Source: Knufia peltigerae (lineage: Eukaryota > Ascomycota > Eurotiomycetes > Chaetothyriales > Trichomeriaceae). Taken from it: a stretch of 64,000 bases of DNA. Positions 1-11,825 of the stretch are shown piece after piece. The stretch spans positions 1 through 64,000 of the forward strand of contig JAPDRN010000003.1 in assembly GCA_030247855.1 (NCBI GenBank). Reading direction: 5' to 3'. Each line of letters begins with the position of its first letter. Position 1 is the stretch's first letter. Position numbers and translations under genes: made by a program. Under the pieces are notes generated by a model that ran no database searches, had not been told where the DNA came from, and was given only the letters and a program-made list of their open reading frames with translations.

Positions 1-1267
1 GGACCTACAGTATTGCGTGCGTGTTGTCTTGAACTCGTATGCAAAGTGCTCTCGTGGCTGTGGCTATGGCTACAGAGTACTCGTAATACAGTACCTCGTA
101 GTTGGCTTAGGGACCTGTCACTTTTCCAAGCAGACATTCCAGGGGTTCTCCAGTACTACTGTACTCCGTAGAGGAAACCTTTTAGTTGAGCCGCAATGCT
201 CCATTCAATGGTCCGTGAATTGGCCGTGATTGTTGACAACCTTCAAAACCTCTTGGCGCCACATCCGTCATTTGAACACGAACCTCGCGTGCTGTTTGAA
301 CTCAAAGAAGATGCCGAATATCCTGACTTTCCGACTCTGACATTTCCTTCAAACTCCCCCGCTAACGAATGTCTATCATGATGACAGTCTTCTCTCATCC
401 GCGGCGGCACACACAGCCGAGAGAGAGAGAGAGAGAGAGACAAACCATCAAAAGAACCACTAACCACAATCACGGAGAAGATGAAAACTTTGCCACACGC
501 GGATGGTAAGTTGTTTCTCCTATTTGGTATCAAAGCACACGACCATAGAAGGACAACTTCTTGGTTATCATGACCTCGAGACGCGCGACTTGGGAAAACA
601 AATTTCCAAAATCCTCTACTACACCACCTTCTTGGCTGATGGGTGTCGATGAGCCCCCCTTTCTTTTCTTGTTCTTTTTTGATACCTTGGCGTGTGCCTT
701 TTCGACAATACAACTTGTGTTTAAATCTACTCCTGAGGTCCTACGGTCAACTGATCACCACCTAGCCAAGTAGCTTGTACTTTGGAAAGGAAAGGTGCAT
801 TGTTGCCTTACATGACCAAAACTAAACACACTGAACTCTCTCATCAGAGAGAGATCTCTGGTGGACCTGATCTACAAGATCGTAAACTACTTACTCCTTT
901 TATATGGTACACGGTACTCACCCTTATATAGATAAGCCTTTTCTTGTCCCTATGTAGTACACCAATACAATCCTCCCTAAAGCTCTGTATCCATATCCAT
1001 TGTCATCCAGGTAGACACTAGGCCCAATCTCTTGACCTCCTATTGATATCCGTAGAGTTCACCTGATGCTCCCTCACTTTGTACATTACTTACAGTCTCA
1101 CTCACTCATTGTCTACAGTCTACCCCTGAACTGCAATGCTGCAGCTCACTCCCCAAAAAACACCAAAACACCACCTTGTTCAAACACCGACTTGTGCAGC
1201 AAACTCACACCCCGTTCATCATGTATAGCTCATTGTCATTGTCTACCTGCTTCTCGCCTTATCTTGA
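1..1267. other. Intergenic region at left edge
   Basis: No convincing gene is seen. Open frames here are short, overlap on both strands and show no recognisable domain or intron signals. The stretch contains a GA microsatellite, one copy of the recurrent TACTCCGTA 9-mer (162-170) and AT-rich TATATAGA-like sequence near 930. It lies downstream of the minus-strand membrane-protein gene, so its right end probably holds that gene's 3' UTR. Confidence 0.5.
419..440. repeat. GA dinucleotide microsatellite
   Basis: An uninterrupted run of eleven GA units in non-coding sequence. Such tracts are common and length-variable in fungal genomes; no function is implied. Confidence 0.9.
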
Positions 1268-2851
1268 CTAAACCAACTTGCGCCAGGACATGCCCGGCCC
1301 GGCGACGCGCTCCGCGTGGCCCTCAAAGGGCTTCTTCATGCTCTTCATCTCGAAATCACCCCCCGACCCCCCCTCCTCGTTGCCCAACGAGAACCACTTC
1401 TCCTCCCAACTCTCCAAGCTGCCCGTCTCCTCGTTAAACTCCTTCTTGAATGGGCCGAACATGCGTCGACCGGCGCCGCTGCTCTCTCCTCCACCAAGAC
1501 CGGCACCAGCACCACCCGGGGTGACTGTCTTCAACGATTCCACGCTCCTCTTTGGAGTCGCGGGGGCGGCGGCACCTTTGCCCTTGTACCACGGGCTTGA
1601 ATTGACGCTGCCAACACCGGCACCACCACCGGTCGCCTTCTTGTTGATTCCTCCTCCACCCGAGAGTGGCGTGGCCGGCGCTTCGAAGCTGAATTTCTCT
1701 CGTGCACGCATCGACTCTTGCTCGTACTGTCTGAGACGTCGCGCGAATGTATCTCCACCGATAAAATCGGCGTGGAAGCCATTGTACCCATGATAACCAC
1801 TGTAGCCGCTCTCCGAGTGAGACAATGCCTCCATCGTGCGCAGGCTGCGCGTGCGACGTTCTCTCTTACGCCTGCCTTTCCAGTGTCTAAACGCCGCGTA
1901 TCCCGGGGTCTTGCCTTGTGCTTTGTAGAACGACGTGGGGGCAAATCGGCGCCAGAGAAACAACAATGCCAAACCGAGTGCTGCAAGACCAAGTGCCACC
2001 GGTAAAGCGATGAATATTACGGCATGTGAGTGAGACTGAGATTGGTCCGAGGTGGATCCCAAGGTAGGGGTTTGTGAAGTCGATGGAGCTGTGCTGGTGA
2101 ATGACGTCGCAGGAGCAGGAGCAGTATTCGGCTCTGCAACTGAGGCTGAGGATGGCTGCGCAGGCTGCACAGGCTGCACGGAGACAAAGGACGTCGTCAA
2201 GGGTGTCATGTGGGACAGTGTCGATGACAAGGCTGAAAACCCATCCGACGGATTACTTGATGTAGAAATGATTGTGGAAATGGGATGAGACGTCGTGGTG
2301 GTGGTTCGCGCTGTTGTAGCCAATGTCGTTTTGGTGACTGGGACCGGTGCGACAGACGTTGAGGAAGAAGAATGTTTGACACTCTCAATAACACTCGCAA
2401 CCCATGATGATGATGTTTTACTCGTAGTTGGTTCAACACTGGTTGAAACGAAAACAGTCAGAGTCGCAATTGACTTGGTGATGGAATGAATTGTTGATGA
2501 GGTTGTAGTCGTGATCGAACTGGGTACTGAGACGACAATGATACGCAAGGTCGAGCCATCTGGCAAGTCAGGAGGTGTCAAGGTCCCGAAAATAGCTATT
2601 GGAGGCAATGTAGTCCCGGCGGAATCGAAGCTCGTGGTTGTCATGGTGTTTGTGTCCTTGGATGAGCCTTGAATGGTCTCGCCACAAACTGCAACACCTG
2701 AGATGCCACTTTTCACACACGACGACGACGACCGTGAGCTTAGGAGTGTCGAGCTGATGGACGAAGGGAACAAGGCAGAGGACGATATGCTAGCAAACGA
2801 CGTATTGCTTTGTGACAGTGGCAAATCGGTCAACATCGCAGATGAGTCCAT
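1268..2851 (-). CDS. Ser/Thr-rich single-pass membrane protein, hypothetical
   Basis: An uninterrupted 527-residue frame starting at the ATG at 2851. Residues 1-275 are extremely rich in Ser and Thr, as in heavily O-glycosylated stalks. A single hydrophobic helix follows at about 277-299, then Arg residues and a roughly 220-residue basic, Gly-rich tail. This is the layout of fungal type I plasma-membrane or wall-sensor-like proteins, but no WSC or other named domain is visible. No signal peptide is present at this start, so an upstream exon is likely. A consensus intron (2854-2947, with CTAAC about 25 nt before the acceptor) would join a 94-nt exon beginning at an ATG at 3041 in the correct phase, giving 559 residues, but that exon does not look like a clear signal peptide either. 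The body is secure; the N-terminus and the function are not. Confidence 0.65.
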   Translation of the reverse strand: MDSSAMLTDLPLSQSNTSFASISSSALFPSSISSTLLSSRSSSSCVKSGISGVAVCGETIQGSSKDTNTMTTTSFDSAGTTLPPIAIFGTLTPPDLPDGSTLRIIVVSVPSSITTTTSSTIHSITKSIATLTVFVSTSVEPTTSKTSSSWVASVIESVKHSSSSTSVAPVPVTKTTLATTARTTTTTSHPISTIISTSSNPSDGFSALSSTLSHMTPLTTSFVSVQPVQPAQPSSASVAEPNTAPAPATSFTSTAPSTSQTPTLGSTSDQSQSHSHAVIFIALPVALGLAALGLALLFLWRRFAPTSFYKAQGKTPGYAAFRHWKGRRKRERRTRSLRTMEALSHSESGYSGYHGYNGFHADFIGGDTFARRLRQYEQESMRAREKFSFEAPATPLSGGGGINKKATGGGAGVGSVNSSPWYKGKGAAAPATPKRSVESLKTVTPGGAGAGLGGGESSGAGRRMFGPFKKEFNEETGSLESWEEKWFSLGNEEGGSGGDFEMKSMKKPFEGHAERVAGPGMSWRKLV

Positions 2852-3041
2852 GGCTGTGATAGGGAGTTTGAGTGAACGTTAGTGACAACGAGACGGTGAG
2901 TAGATTCGCTAGAGTGGTCATGGCAGTATAGACAGCTGTTCCTTCACCGGTTTCGCCAAGAACACTTTGCTGTCGATGCTGGGATATCCAAACGAGGATG
3001 TGGTCATGGTTGGCGACTCCGGTGCAAATGGTCATCTTCAT

Positions 3042-3657
3042 CGATGGACCTGGGACGGCGACCTGGAAGACAACGATGGAGGCTTGCCTCGCGACATGTA
3101 GTGGGACCCCTACAGTTCAGCCTTGTCGCCATACATCAGCAAGCTGTGGAAACATCTCTCAATCAACAGTACCATATGTTGCAAGCTTGACCCGCAACAA
3201 AGCGATCACATCCAGGTTGAAGCAAAGAAACAATAGAGACGAGATAGAGTAAACAGAATCTCAAAGGCTTCAAGTGGGAGGAATACATGCCCTTTGCAAG
3301 CCACTTTGCCATGAGCATAATGCCTCGTCCAACTGTCTCTCATGGTTAGGTCTGAATTTTCAAAGATCAGCTCGTGCGTTCCATCATTAGCCTGTCGAAG
3401 CAGGGAACCGTTTGAATCCAATAAAGATCTCATCCTGGGAAATGGGTTGCCTATTGGAGCAGAAGTCTAGACATGTATGAAGTTCACCCACGCGCCCAAA
3501 CGCCTGCCAATTCAATTCGAGACAAGTGTGCAGAAATACGAAATTTCCACTCAATGCCCTTGCTCTGCATGAGCCACCCTTCCTCAGCATCAACCGCTAA
3601 AAAAACATCTTGCATCAGTCGCCAACTTCTTGTGTGCGAGAAAAGCTGCGAAAGAAC
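3042..3657. other. Intergenic region
   Basis: Lies between the start of the membrane-protein gene and the stop codon of ypt1, both on the minus strand, so it should hold the ypt1 3' UTR and the membrane-protein promoter. No supported gene was found. Its left edge adjoins a stretch (about 2931-3101) that is open on both strands in the same codon register. Confidence 0.4.
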
Positions 3658-4609
3658 TTAGCAGCAACCACCAGCCGAGCCAGACTGAACACCTTGGCCC
3701 TGACTGACTTGAACCGTGGGTTTGTCCTTGGCAGTATGGGTTCCCATGCGTTCCTTGATCTGGCGAGCCATGGTCAAGAATGCTTGTTCGACATTGGAAG
3801 CGTTCTTGGCCGAGGTCTCAAGGAACGGGATGCCCAGGCTGTCGGCGAATTCCTGGTTTCCTGTAAGCAAATGGGTATGTCATCCACGGGTCAAACTGAG
3901 CCAACCTTTGCCATTGTGTAATCCACAACCTTCTTGTCCGCCATATCGCTCTTGTTGCCTACGAGCAACTTGTTGACGCCCTCAGTAGCGTACCGATCGA
4001 TTTCTTGCAGCCATTGCTTTACGTTGTTAAACGAATCCATGTCAGTCACGTCGTAGACCACGCAGATGCCGTGGGCGCCACGGTAGTACGATGAGGTGAT
4101 CGTTCGGAATCGCTCTTGGCCGGCGGTATCCCACTGGAGGCAAGTCAGTAATGCGGTATTAATTCTGATGAGCACAAGCGTACAATCTGGAGCTTGACAG
4201 TCTTTCCATCGAGTTCAATTGTTCGGATTTTCTGTATCAACGTCAGTCCTGCCGTGCCGAAGCGCAGGTCGCCACAGGCTGCAGCCTGCGATCGTGATCA
4301 ACGTACGAAATCAACCCCAATAGTCGAGATGTAGGATTCAGTGTATGTGTCATCGGCGAATCGCAATAGCAAGCATGACTTTCCCACACCGGAGTCTCCG
4401 ATGAGGAGGAGCTTGAAGAGGTAATCGTATCTGGTCAAGACGTGTCAACATCCGCAGTTTCAGGCACTCTTCTGATCTGTAGGGAGGGAACTATCGATGT
4501 AGGGGGACAAATACTCTATTCACGGTCAGTAAAATGCGACTGCGCTCTCAAGACGTTGGTCCGGCCATGATTGGCGGTATCCAACACCGACTCACCACTC
4601 CGGATTCAT
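3658..4609 (-). CDS. ypt1: Rab GTPase Ypt1/Rab1
   Basis: Small GTPase of the Rab1 family, which controls ER-to-Golgi vesicle docking and autophagy on cytosolic membrane faces. Five exons by phase and homology: 4599-4609, 4307-4430, 4184-4231, 3906-4133 and 3658-3852, totalling 606 nt (201 residues plus stop), the usual family length. Visible motifs are the P-loop GDSGVGKS, the switch II WDTAGQE, the guanine-binding NKSD, ETSAK, and a C-terminal GGCC that is geranylgeranylated in Rab proteins. Exon 1 has only 11 nt (ATG plus MNPE); its donor must be GTGGTG because the stronger GTGAGT nearby creates a stop codon. The start is fixed by the family-wide MNPEYDYLFK N-terminus. It is an essential housekeeping gene and the family assignment is secure. 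Confidence 0.96.
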
Positions 4610-5058
4610 TCTGACGTGTGTGGACGATTGGGTTGACGAGGTTGATTCGATGCGGGTCAGCGATGAATAGGTGCGATCTGGGGCCGAGGCAGTCAAGGAT
4701 CAAGATGAAATGCAGAAAGAAGGAAAAGACAAGAAGTCAAAGTGAGAGATCGAGTCAATTATAATGGATGGCAAAGGAGGGTGTCCCTGGACTGGCGTTT
4801 ACAGCAGGCCAGGTTGGAAGTTCAAGGCGCTGAAGATTGGCCGTCAGCTGCGGTCACGTGAACCAAGTGGAGGAGGCCTCGTTTGGCAGCATGACCATTG
4901 AATCATTCATCAATCAGCCTGCACCTGCAAGCCACACCACACTACAGCAGGCTACGAGTACTTGACAAACGGCCAGCTGATTACTTATGATGGAAGTCGT
5001 GATATCTATCTGCTGCTGATCCCCTGTCACCTGTGCATGCCCGTTCCAATGCCTCTTC
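4610..5058. other. Intergenic region, ypt1 promoter side
   Basis: Sits between the ypt1 start and the stop codon of the aminopeptidase gene, both minus strand. It should contain the ypt1 promoter/5' UTR and the aminopeptidase 3' UTR. No gene or clear motif seen. Confidence 0.4.
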
Positions 5059-7993
5059 TCATGCATAGCCGTGAGCTTTCAGCCATTCAAGCAACTGTGC
5101 CTCATCCCGCTTCTTATAGTTCGCGTTGCTGGTAATGGAGTCAGAAACAATTACAAGACTGCGATTGAATGATCCAGTCTCTTTGTCCGCGAAGAACTTG
5201 GCAATGTCGTCCCGAATGGCTGTATCTGAGAATTTTGGCAATCCTGTCTTGATCCACCGATCAATCACTATTCCCGTCGTTCCCAGTTTCTTCTGCACCC
5301 GGTCCCAGCTCTTCTTGGTGAACTCCCAGGCCACTGTTCGCGTCTCATTGTTGTTAGAAACGGCGGAAATGCCTCCATGCGCATCTTGAGGTGGAACATT
5401 GTCAGATATGGCGAACTCGAGTAAGTCCCAAGCAAGATCTGGGTTCTTCGATCGGCCGAGTGCTTGGATGCAGATTTCTCTGCCATCCACGCTTGTCGTC
5501 TTCTTAAATCCAGCCTTCAAAGCATCGTACTCTTCTTGACCGCCATTTGCAACAGCAAGATTGAAAACAACGCTGCGTAAGTTCTGGTGAACTGCCTTCT
5601 CATCCCCAGCCTTCCAAGCTGCGAATTTCTTCTTGCCTTCCGCAATGATTCCTTGGTGTCCGGCACCAGCAGCCATGCCGAGCAGAAGTTTCCGAGACTG
5701 GCCGGTCAACCAATCCTCATCATCGGGATATGTCCACCCAATAGCTTCTGCAGCTGGGGAAACTAATGTTAGGGAGAACTTTTTCAGGGCTGCTGAAATC
5801 TCCTTGTCGGTGGCGAACACAGATCGGACTTTGGAGAGGGAGCTTGCAATTTGCTGCCATACGGTGAAGCTCTTCTCGTGCTTGAACCCTTCCAATAACG
5901 AGAGCAGAGCCGATGTCGTGCCTGTTCCGGCAATGGCAAGAGCTGTGGCATCTCCCATAAGACCGATCTTGTCTTCGACAGATAAGCGGTCCTGAGACTG
6001 GCCGAGCTTCACCAGGCGTTGCGGTGGATAGTTAGTTCGATAGAAACCGCTTTGGTCGGCGTTGATTTTGTAGAAGGCATCGTCAACGTCACGAACAGTG
6101 TCTTCTTTCTGGGTCAAGGCACTGTGCACAACCTTGGCCGGCGTTCCTGTTTTGAGGCCGACCGGAACCCACCATGTAGTATCATCCTCTTCCGTTTTGG
6201 CATCGCCTGTGGACAGAAATCTTGACTGGCGGATGCCAATCTGGCCAGGCTCTTCAGCAATAGTGACCACGGGGAAGCCGATCTTGCGGATCCAAGGGTC
6301 CATGAATGCTTGGATGTCTTGTCCCGAAGCCGCGCTGAGCGCTGCCCAGAGATCGTTGGTTCTGGCATTACCGTAGGCATGAATCTTAAGATAATCACCG
6401 ACCCCCTTGAGAAATACATCCTGTCCTAGGTGATTGCTCAACATCCTGATCACAGAGCTTCCTTTGAGATAAGAGATATGATCAAAAATCTGATCAACTT
6501 CGAGCGCGTTACGAACGGGGACTTCGATCGGGTGGGATGCGCGCAAAGAGTCGAGTTCTAGAGCTGTTTGTACAGCTTCAGCCTGTATTCATGTCAACAA
6601 AAGGACCGAAAGTTACCTTTAGACATTCTACGCACCACAAACTGACTCCAAACGTCCCACTCCGGGTGTAGATGATCAACCGCGAGCCAGCCCACCCAGG
6701 TGGCAAAGCCTTCATTGAGCCACAGCTCATTCCACCAGTCCATTGTTACGAGGTTACCAAACCACTGGTGGGCCAGTTCGTGAGCAACCACGTATGCAAC
6801 TCGGTTTTTGAATCGAGCGTCCGATTTCTCCTCATCGAAAAGAACTGCAGTAGTTCGATACGTCACCAAACCCCAATTCTCCATGGCTCCCATAGCGAAT
6901 TCATGTACAGCCAGGAGATCAGATTTAGGAAGGGGATATTCGATGCCGAAAACGTCCGAGAAGTAATCCAAGGTCTTGTGAGCATGCTCTAGCGCAAAAC
7001 GGCCTTGCTCCTTCAAACCACGAGTTGTGTAAACTCGGACAGGAATATTCTTGCCGTTGTATTTGCGTGCAGTGAAATCCTCTACGTATTCGAAATCACC
7101 GAAGGCCCAAGCAGCAAGATACGTGCTCATGGCGGGCGTCTTTTCAAACGAGACTTTCTTGAGCCCATCTTTGCTGCCTTTCGTCACAGCCTTTTCAGGC
7201 ATATTGCTGATAGCGGTAAGTTCTTCGGGAATCTCAATCTCGAACTCGAATGACGCCTTCAGATTTGGTTCATCGAAACATGGGAATGCCTGTCGCGCAT
7301 CACAGGCTTCAAACTGCGTGCTAAACATATAGTGAAACTCGCCGTCCGTGGGTGTGCTTGAGCTGGGGGTCGTCACAGGCTTGTACTTCGAACGATAGAA
7401 ACCTGCCATCTTGCTATTCATGGTCCCTCGATACTTGATAGCGATGACAGCATCTCCAGAAGGGATATCCCCGGAGAGCTTGATGATGGCTCTCTCGTTA
7501 GTCTTGTCATACGACACATCTGCCATTGACGACACAATTGCTGTACAATTTAGTGTACGTCCCTCCTGTGCAGTCTGATCAACATACCTTTGCCATCTTG
7601 ACCTAGTACTTCGGCACCCTTTATTTCCAGCTCTTTGACATTGACAACAACCTCTTTTGTAGCCTGTTTGACCTTGGAAGTGATTTTCACGAGACCGTCG
7701 TAGGACCAGCTCCCGCCGAATTCGAGGTTGGAAAGAGACAGGTCATAGTTCACAGGTTTGATAGTATCAGGTAAGATATCTCGGTCTGTAGGTGGTGCCA
7801 TGACTCCTCGAGCTTCAGCCGAGCAAAAGCGTACCTGCAATAGTGTTTGCTGGGGAGATCGTAGTGGACGAGTATTGTTCGACACTCGTGAGAGGATCGA
7901 AAACGAGCGGAAGGACTGAGTGCGGTTGAAAATAGGGCCAGCCTTTGTGGTAGAAGAGAACAATAGGAACGCCGTGAGTCTAAGCTCCAGCAT
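5059..7993 (-). CDS. APE2: M1 family zinc aminopeptidase (Ape2/Aap1 type)
   Basis: Zinc metallopeptidase that removes N-terminal residues from peptides; the yeast relatives Aap1 and Ape2 act in cytosol, periplasm or mitochondria. Three exons, 7588-7993, 6636-7540 and 5059-6582, give 944 residues. The exopeptidase motif GAMEN and the zinc site HELAH, followed 18 residues later by the Glu in NEGFA, are intact. The C-terminal half is the helical ERAP1-like domain. The first ATG (7993) adds about 64 residues rich in Arg, Ser and Leu with few acids, which looks like a mitochondrial presequence. A second in-frame ATG at 7801 (MAPPTDRDILP) starts right at the conserved catalytic part and would give a cytosolic form. 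It is transcribed divergently from SSL1 across about 430 bp. Confidence 0.95.
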
Positions 7994-8422
7994 TCAAATA
8001 CCTCTGCAGTTGTCCCGCAGGTAACCTCGATCTCGTAATGCCGCACGGCCAGTTGCTGCCTGAGACGCAGCAGACCCAGTGCAATGAGAGAATGAGGAAG
8101 GTGCCTTTTCGAACTCGGACTGGTGCAAATGTAACCTGCGCAAAGTAACTGGCTGCGGAGTGTGAGAGGGATGTGTACGAAAGTACTCCGTACTGTGCCC
8201 GCTATCGTGGTACCACCACAGCACTCATATTCGTACAGTAGCCGCCCGCTTATCGACGGCGAGGGGAAAAAAGGCTTCGTCATGTTTGGCCGTCTGAAGT
8301 TTGGTACCTCGACTAAACTAATTTAGTACATGTAACCTGCGTCTCCAAACCCGCACTCTCTCCATATCTGCGATCAATTGATTCCTCGTCCTTCTTTGTC
8401 CCTGCTACCTTCCTCCCATGTG
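7994..8422. promoter_or_regulatory. Shared divergent promoter region APE2 / SSL1
   Basis: A 429-bp gap between two start codons facing away from each other, so it must hold both promoters. It includes an exact GTACTCCGTAC palindrome-like copy (8183-8193) of the 9-mer that recurs through the window. No TATA box is evident. Confidence 0.5.
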
Positions 8423-9871
8423 ATGCCGGCGTCAGGGGACGAGTTTATCGTGGACGATGACGATGATCTGCCTCGTGCCCCGGGCCGCTCGGAGGCTCGA
8501 AGGGCCACCGACCGTGACAGTGGTCAAAATTTCGAGGTGACCCGGACTTGGGATCTGTTGACTGAAGGCGCTGATGGCACGATCACCGGTGCTGTTGAAG
8601 GTCTACTCGAGGCAGGAAAGAGGAAGAGGTAGGACTGCAATCGAAAGCACGACGACTTCAAACAGTAGAGTGGTTACTGATACATGGCTGGACACAGGCT
8701 CCTCAAGGATACCACGCCTCTTCAGCGTGGCATAATTCGACATGTCATTCTCATCTTGGACATGTCGTTATCTATGAACGAAAAGGACCTGCGGCCGACT
8801 CGGTTCATGCTCACCCTCCTCTATACCGAGACCTTCATTCGAGAATTTTTCGAACAAAATCCTATATCTCAGCTAGGTATAGTGGGAACGCGCGATGGCG
8901 TGGCAATTCGCATCAGCGATATGTCTGGAAATCCTAACGCACATCTCGCTGCCATTCAAAAAATCCGCAAGGAGGAACCGAAAGGAAATCCATCGTTAGA
9001 AAATGCCCTCGAAATGGCCCGGGCTGCGTTGTTTCATGCTCCCAGTCATGGTACGCGTGAGATTCTGCTCATCTTTGGTGCTCTTCATACGTCGGATCCG
9101 GGAGACATCCATCGCACAATCGACAGTCTTGTGGCAGACAAGATCCGAGCGACAGTAATTGGCCTAGCAGCCCAAGTCGCTATCTGTGCAGAATTGGTCT
9201 CAAAAACCAACCAGGGCAACTTGGGAAATTATGGTGTCGTCCTCCACGAGCAACATTACCGAGAACTATACATGGCGGTCACGACGCCTCCAGTTACCAG
9301 TCAAGCGACCAAATCAGCCAATTCTCTTTTAATGATGGGGTTTCCTTCCCGAACAGTCGAGGATCATCCATCTTTATGCGCCTGTCATACGAGACCTTCC
9401 AGGGACGGATATCTATGCTCACGTTGCGATGCGAAGGTTTGCAGTCTGCCAAGTGAATGTCCGGTCTGTGGACTGACGCTCATCTTGTCTACCCACCTGG
9501 CTCGAAGTTACCACCATTTGTTTCCACTCGTCAACTGGCTGGAAGTGCCTTGGTCCAAGGCTTATCGGAGTAAGGCGTGCTTTGCCTGCTTGAAAGCCTT
9601 TCCGCCTGTTCCCGCGAGAGACCAGTCGAACTCTACAAATGCTGCTACAACAAGCAGCAGATACGAATGCCCCGTGTGCCGGCGTCATTTCTGCATTGAT
9701 TGCGATCTCTTTGCGCATGAAGTGGTGCATAATTGTCCAGGGTGTCAGAGTCTAAGAATGCATACGACTTTGATGGGAGAGACCGAGACTCCGGACAATG
9801 TCAATGGCGCATCACAACAAACAAAAAATGGTTCTGAGATGACAGGTGGAGATCCAATGAGCATTGACTGA
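8423..9871 (+). CDS. SSL1: TFIIH core subunit Ssl1/p44
   Basis: Subunit of the general transcription and nucleotide-excision-repair factor TFIIH; family members bind and stimulate the XPD/Rad3 helicase. Two exons (8423-8628 and 8698-9871, with a 69-nt intron) encode 459 residues. After an acidic leader, the conserved segment around TRTWDLL and GLLEAGKRKR precedes a von Willebrand A domain (about residues 70-250, with LDMSLSM and the EEPKG/PSLENALEMAR region). The C-terminus has several CxxC pairs, including CSRC, CPVC, CFAC, CPVCRRHFC and CPGC, matching the zinc-finger and C1-like domains of p44. The ATG at 8423 is the first in frame; no upstream ATG competes. Assignment is secure. Confidence 0.95.
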
Positions 9872-10185
9872 TGAAAAGATGATGAGTATATGCAACCTCT
9901 GCGTTGAATTTCAAACAAAGTTCTTGCTGGCTTTGAACTACTTTCAGTATCTTCCTACTTCTAAAGATAGGACACGACTATGATCACAATGAGGATAGTG
10001 CGGACCTTAGCGGAGTTATGGACATTCCCCGATTCGAATCGATTGAAATCTTTTCGACATCTAATGTATCTGAGTCCAAATCTCCCTAGCACATGGCTTT
10101 GTACTGCCGGTCGTCAAGAATGCAGCAAGGTACATGGTGACATGGTGCCAACGTTGCACAAATGTTACATCTCTGTATGGATCTA
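9872..10185. other. Convergent 3' intergenic gap
   Basis: A 314-bp gap between the stop codons of SSL1 (+) and the SDR (-). It presumably carries both 3' ends. Nothing else is recognisable. Confidence 0.5.
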
Positions 10186-11158
10186 TCAGATCGTCTTCCC
10201 ACCGTCCACCTTGATATCCTCGCCAACGATAAAGGCAGACTCGTCTGAAGCCAGAAACAGGATCGCATTGGCCACCTCCTCTGGTTCTACCAGACGACCC
10301 ATTGGCACGCCACTTGTGAACTTCGCTCTATTCTCAGGCGTATCCGGCACACCTGAGAACTTTTCCCAGAGCCCCGTAGCGGCGATGAGAGGAGAAACCG
10401 AGTTAACGCGGATGCCCATGGGAGCGAACTCTGCCGCGAGCCCTTTTGTTGCCTAGTGACGGGAGAGTCAGCATTCAGAGGGTCTATCACTCCTTCCAAA
10501 AACCACTCACATTCGCAACGGTCCCTTTACTGGCGGCGTACCAGACTAACCCGGGCCTAGGTCTCATAGCACCAATCGAAGCAGTATTGACAATTGAACC
10601 CCCGCGACCTGCCTTCAACATGGCTGGCACGCACACGTTGATACTCCAAAAGATGCTCTTACAGTTGACGTTCATAGTCATATCATACTCCTCCTCGGTA
10701 ACCTCCAGCGTCGGCTTGTACGGATAACTGGTACCTGCGTTGTTGACCAAAATGTCCAATTGCCCGCCAAAATCTTTCTCTATTCTCTCAACCAGCTCGA
10801 CCCAGGATTGCCGCGATGCGACGTTGGCTTTCTGATACACGACGGAACCATTGTTGGCGGAATTTGCCGATGCTGCAACCTTTTTCGCAGCTTCCTCGTT
10901 CATGTCTGCAATGAGGACCCGCGCTCCTTCGGATGCGAAGAGGAGCACGGTTGCGGCGCCGAAGCCGGATCCGCCACCTTTTTCGTCCAAAGCACAAAAC
11001 TCGTCAGCCATTGTGGGCAGAGGTCAGGTTTGGCCGAGTTTGCTAACAAGGGGAGGGTCGGTGCCGCTCATGGAATAGCACTTACCAGTCACGATGGCAA
11101 CCTTTCCAGCCAATCGCCCAGCACGCGAAGAAGTCGAAGGTGGTGCCATGGCTCCCAT
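10186..11158 (-). CDS. Short-chain dehydrogenase/reductase (classical SDR)
   Basis: NAD(P)-dependent oxidoreductase of the classical SDR family; substrate unknown. Three exons, 11086-11158, 10511-10977 and 10186-10452, give 268 residues, a standard SDR length. The first intron splits the cofactor motif: exon 1 ends in VAIVTG and exon 2 resumes as GGSGFG, giving TGGGSGFG. Later come NNAG, a Ser in NTASIGA, and the catalytic YAASK. Asp in LIADMN at the end of the second strand suggests NAD(H) preference (inference). A second in-frame ATG (11149) lies three codons inside the chosen start. It is the first member of a run of oxidoreductase genes (10.2-18 kb). Distinct SDRs share these motifs, so the reaction cannot be named. 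Confidence 0.9.
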
Positions 11159-11825
11159 TCTTTATTGTTGTTGGACTTGCCTGATGAATGTGAAAAACGA
11201 AATGGTTCTGCTCGCGTTCAACACGGGGGCTCAAGGTAGGTAGGGGTACGAGGAGGTTTCTTGTTCTTCCACTCCAGGCGTGAGCATGTGCTCACTGGTG
11301 AGTATTTGAGGAATACTACGAGCACTCCCTGGGGTAGCGGCCATGTGGTTCCGTCCACCAAGGCAATGTGGCGGTTTCGTCTACAACATGTGCCGTCCCC
11401 GACTTCTCCAGGAACTTCCCGAGGCTTTTTAGGGGAAGTCCACTTTAGGCATCTACGCCACCTGACAAAATCTTTTGTCACTGCTCAACGTGTCTACCGC
11501 CCAAATGGTTAGTGGCGGTAGGCGAGTAGGCAATATGTGTCCAAGATGATGTTGGCTCAACTTCTCAAGCTTTGGAACCTTCAGAGAGAGTGAATTGGGG
11601 TACCTCGGATCATACTTGGGGCGGGAAGACGTGCCGGAATCCAAAAGCGTTGCTACGCGTTAGGTATAGCTTCAGGCGATCGAGTATCCGCCCACGCGTC
11701 TCTGTTGCAATGCTACACTCTCAACATTACGAATCTGTCCTGAGCTCAAAACAGTTCAGTGATCACCGAACACTCCACAGAGGAACATAGTCATTAAATT
11801 CGCTATTTATGAGTTCGAACGTGAT
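11159..11825. other. Intergenic region
   Basis: Between the SDR start and the aldehyde dehydrogenase stop, both minus strand. It should hold the SDR promoter and the dehydrogenase 3' UTR. No gene or clear site was found. Confidence 0.4.

Noticed and set aside
2998..3252. Plus-strand frame with a WSC-like EACLATC motif
   Set aside because: Only one short motif resembles WSC; the remaining Cys spacing and the length do not fit, and it overlaps a better-supported minus-strand reading.
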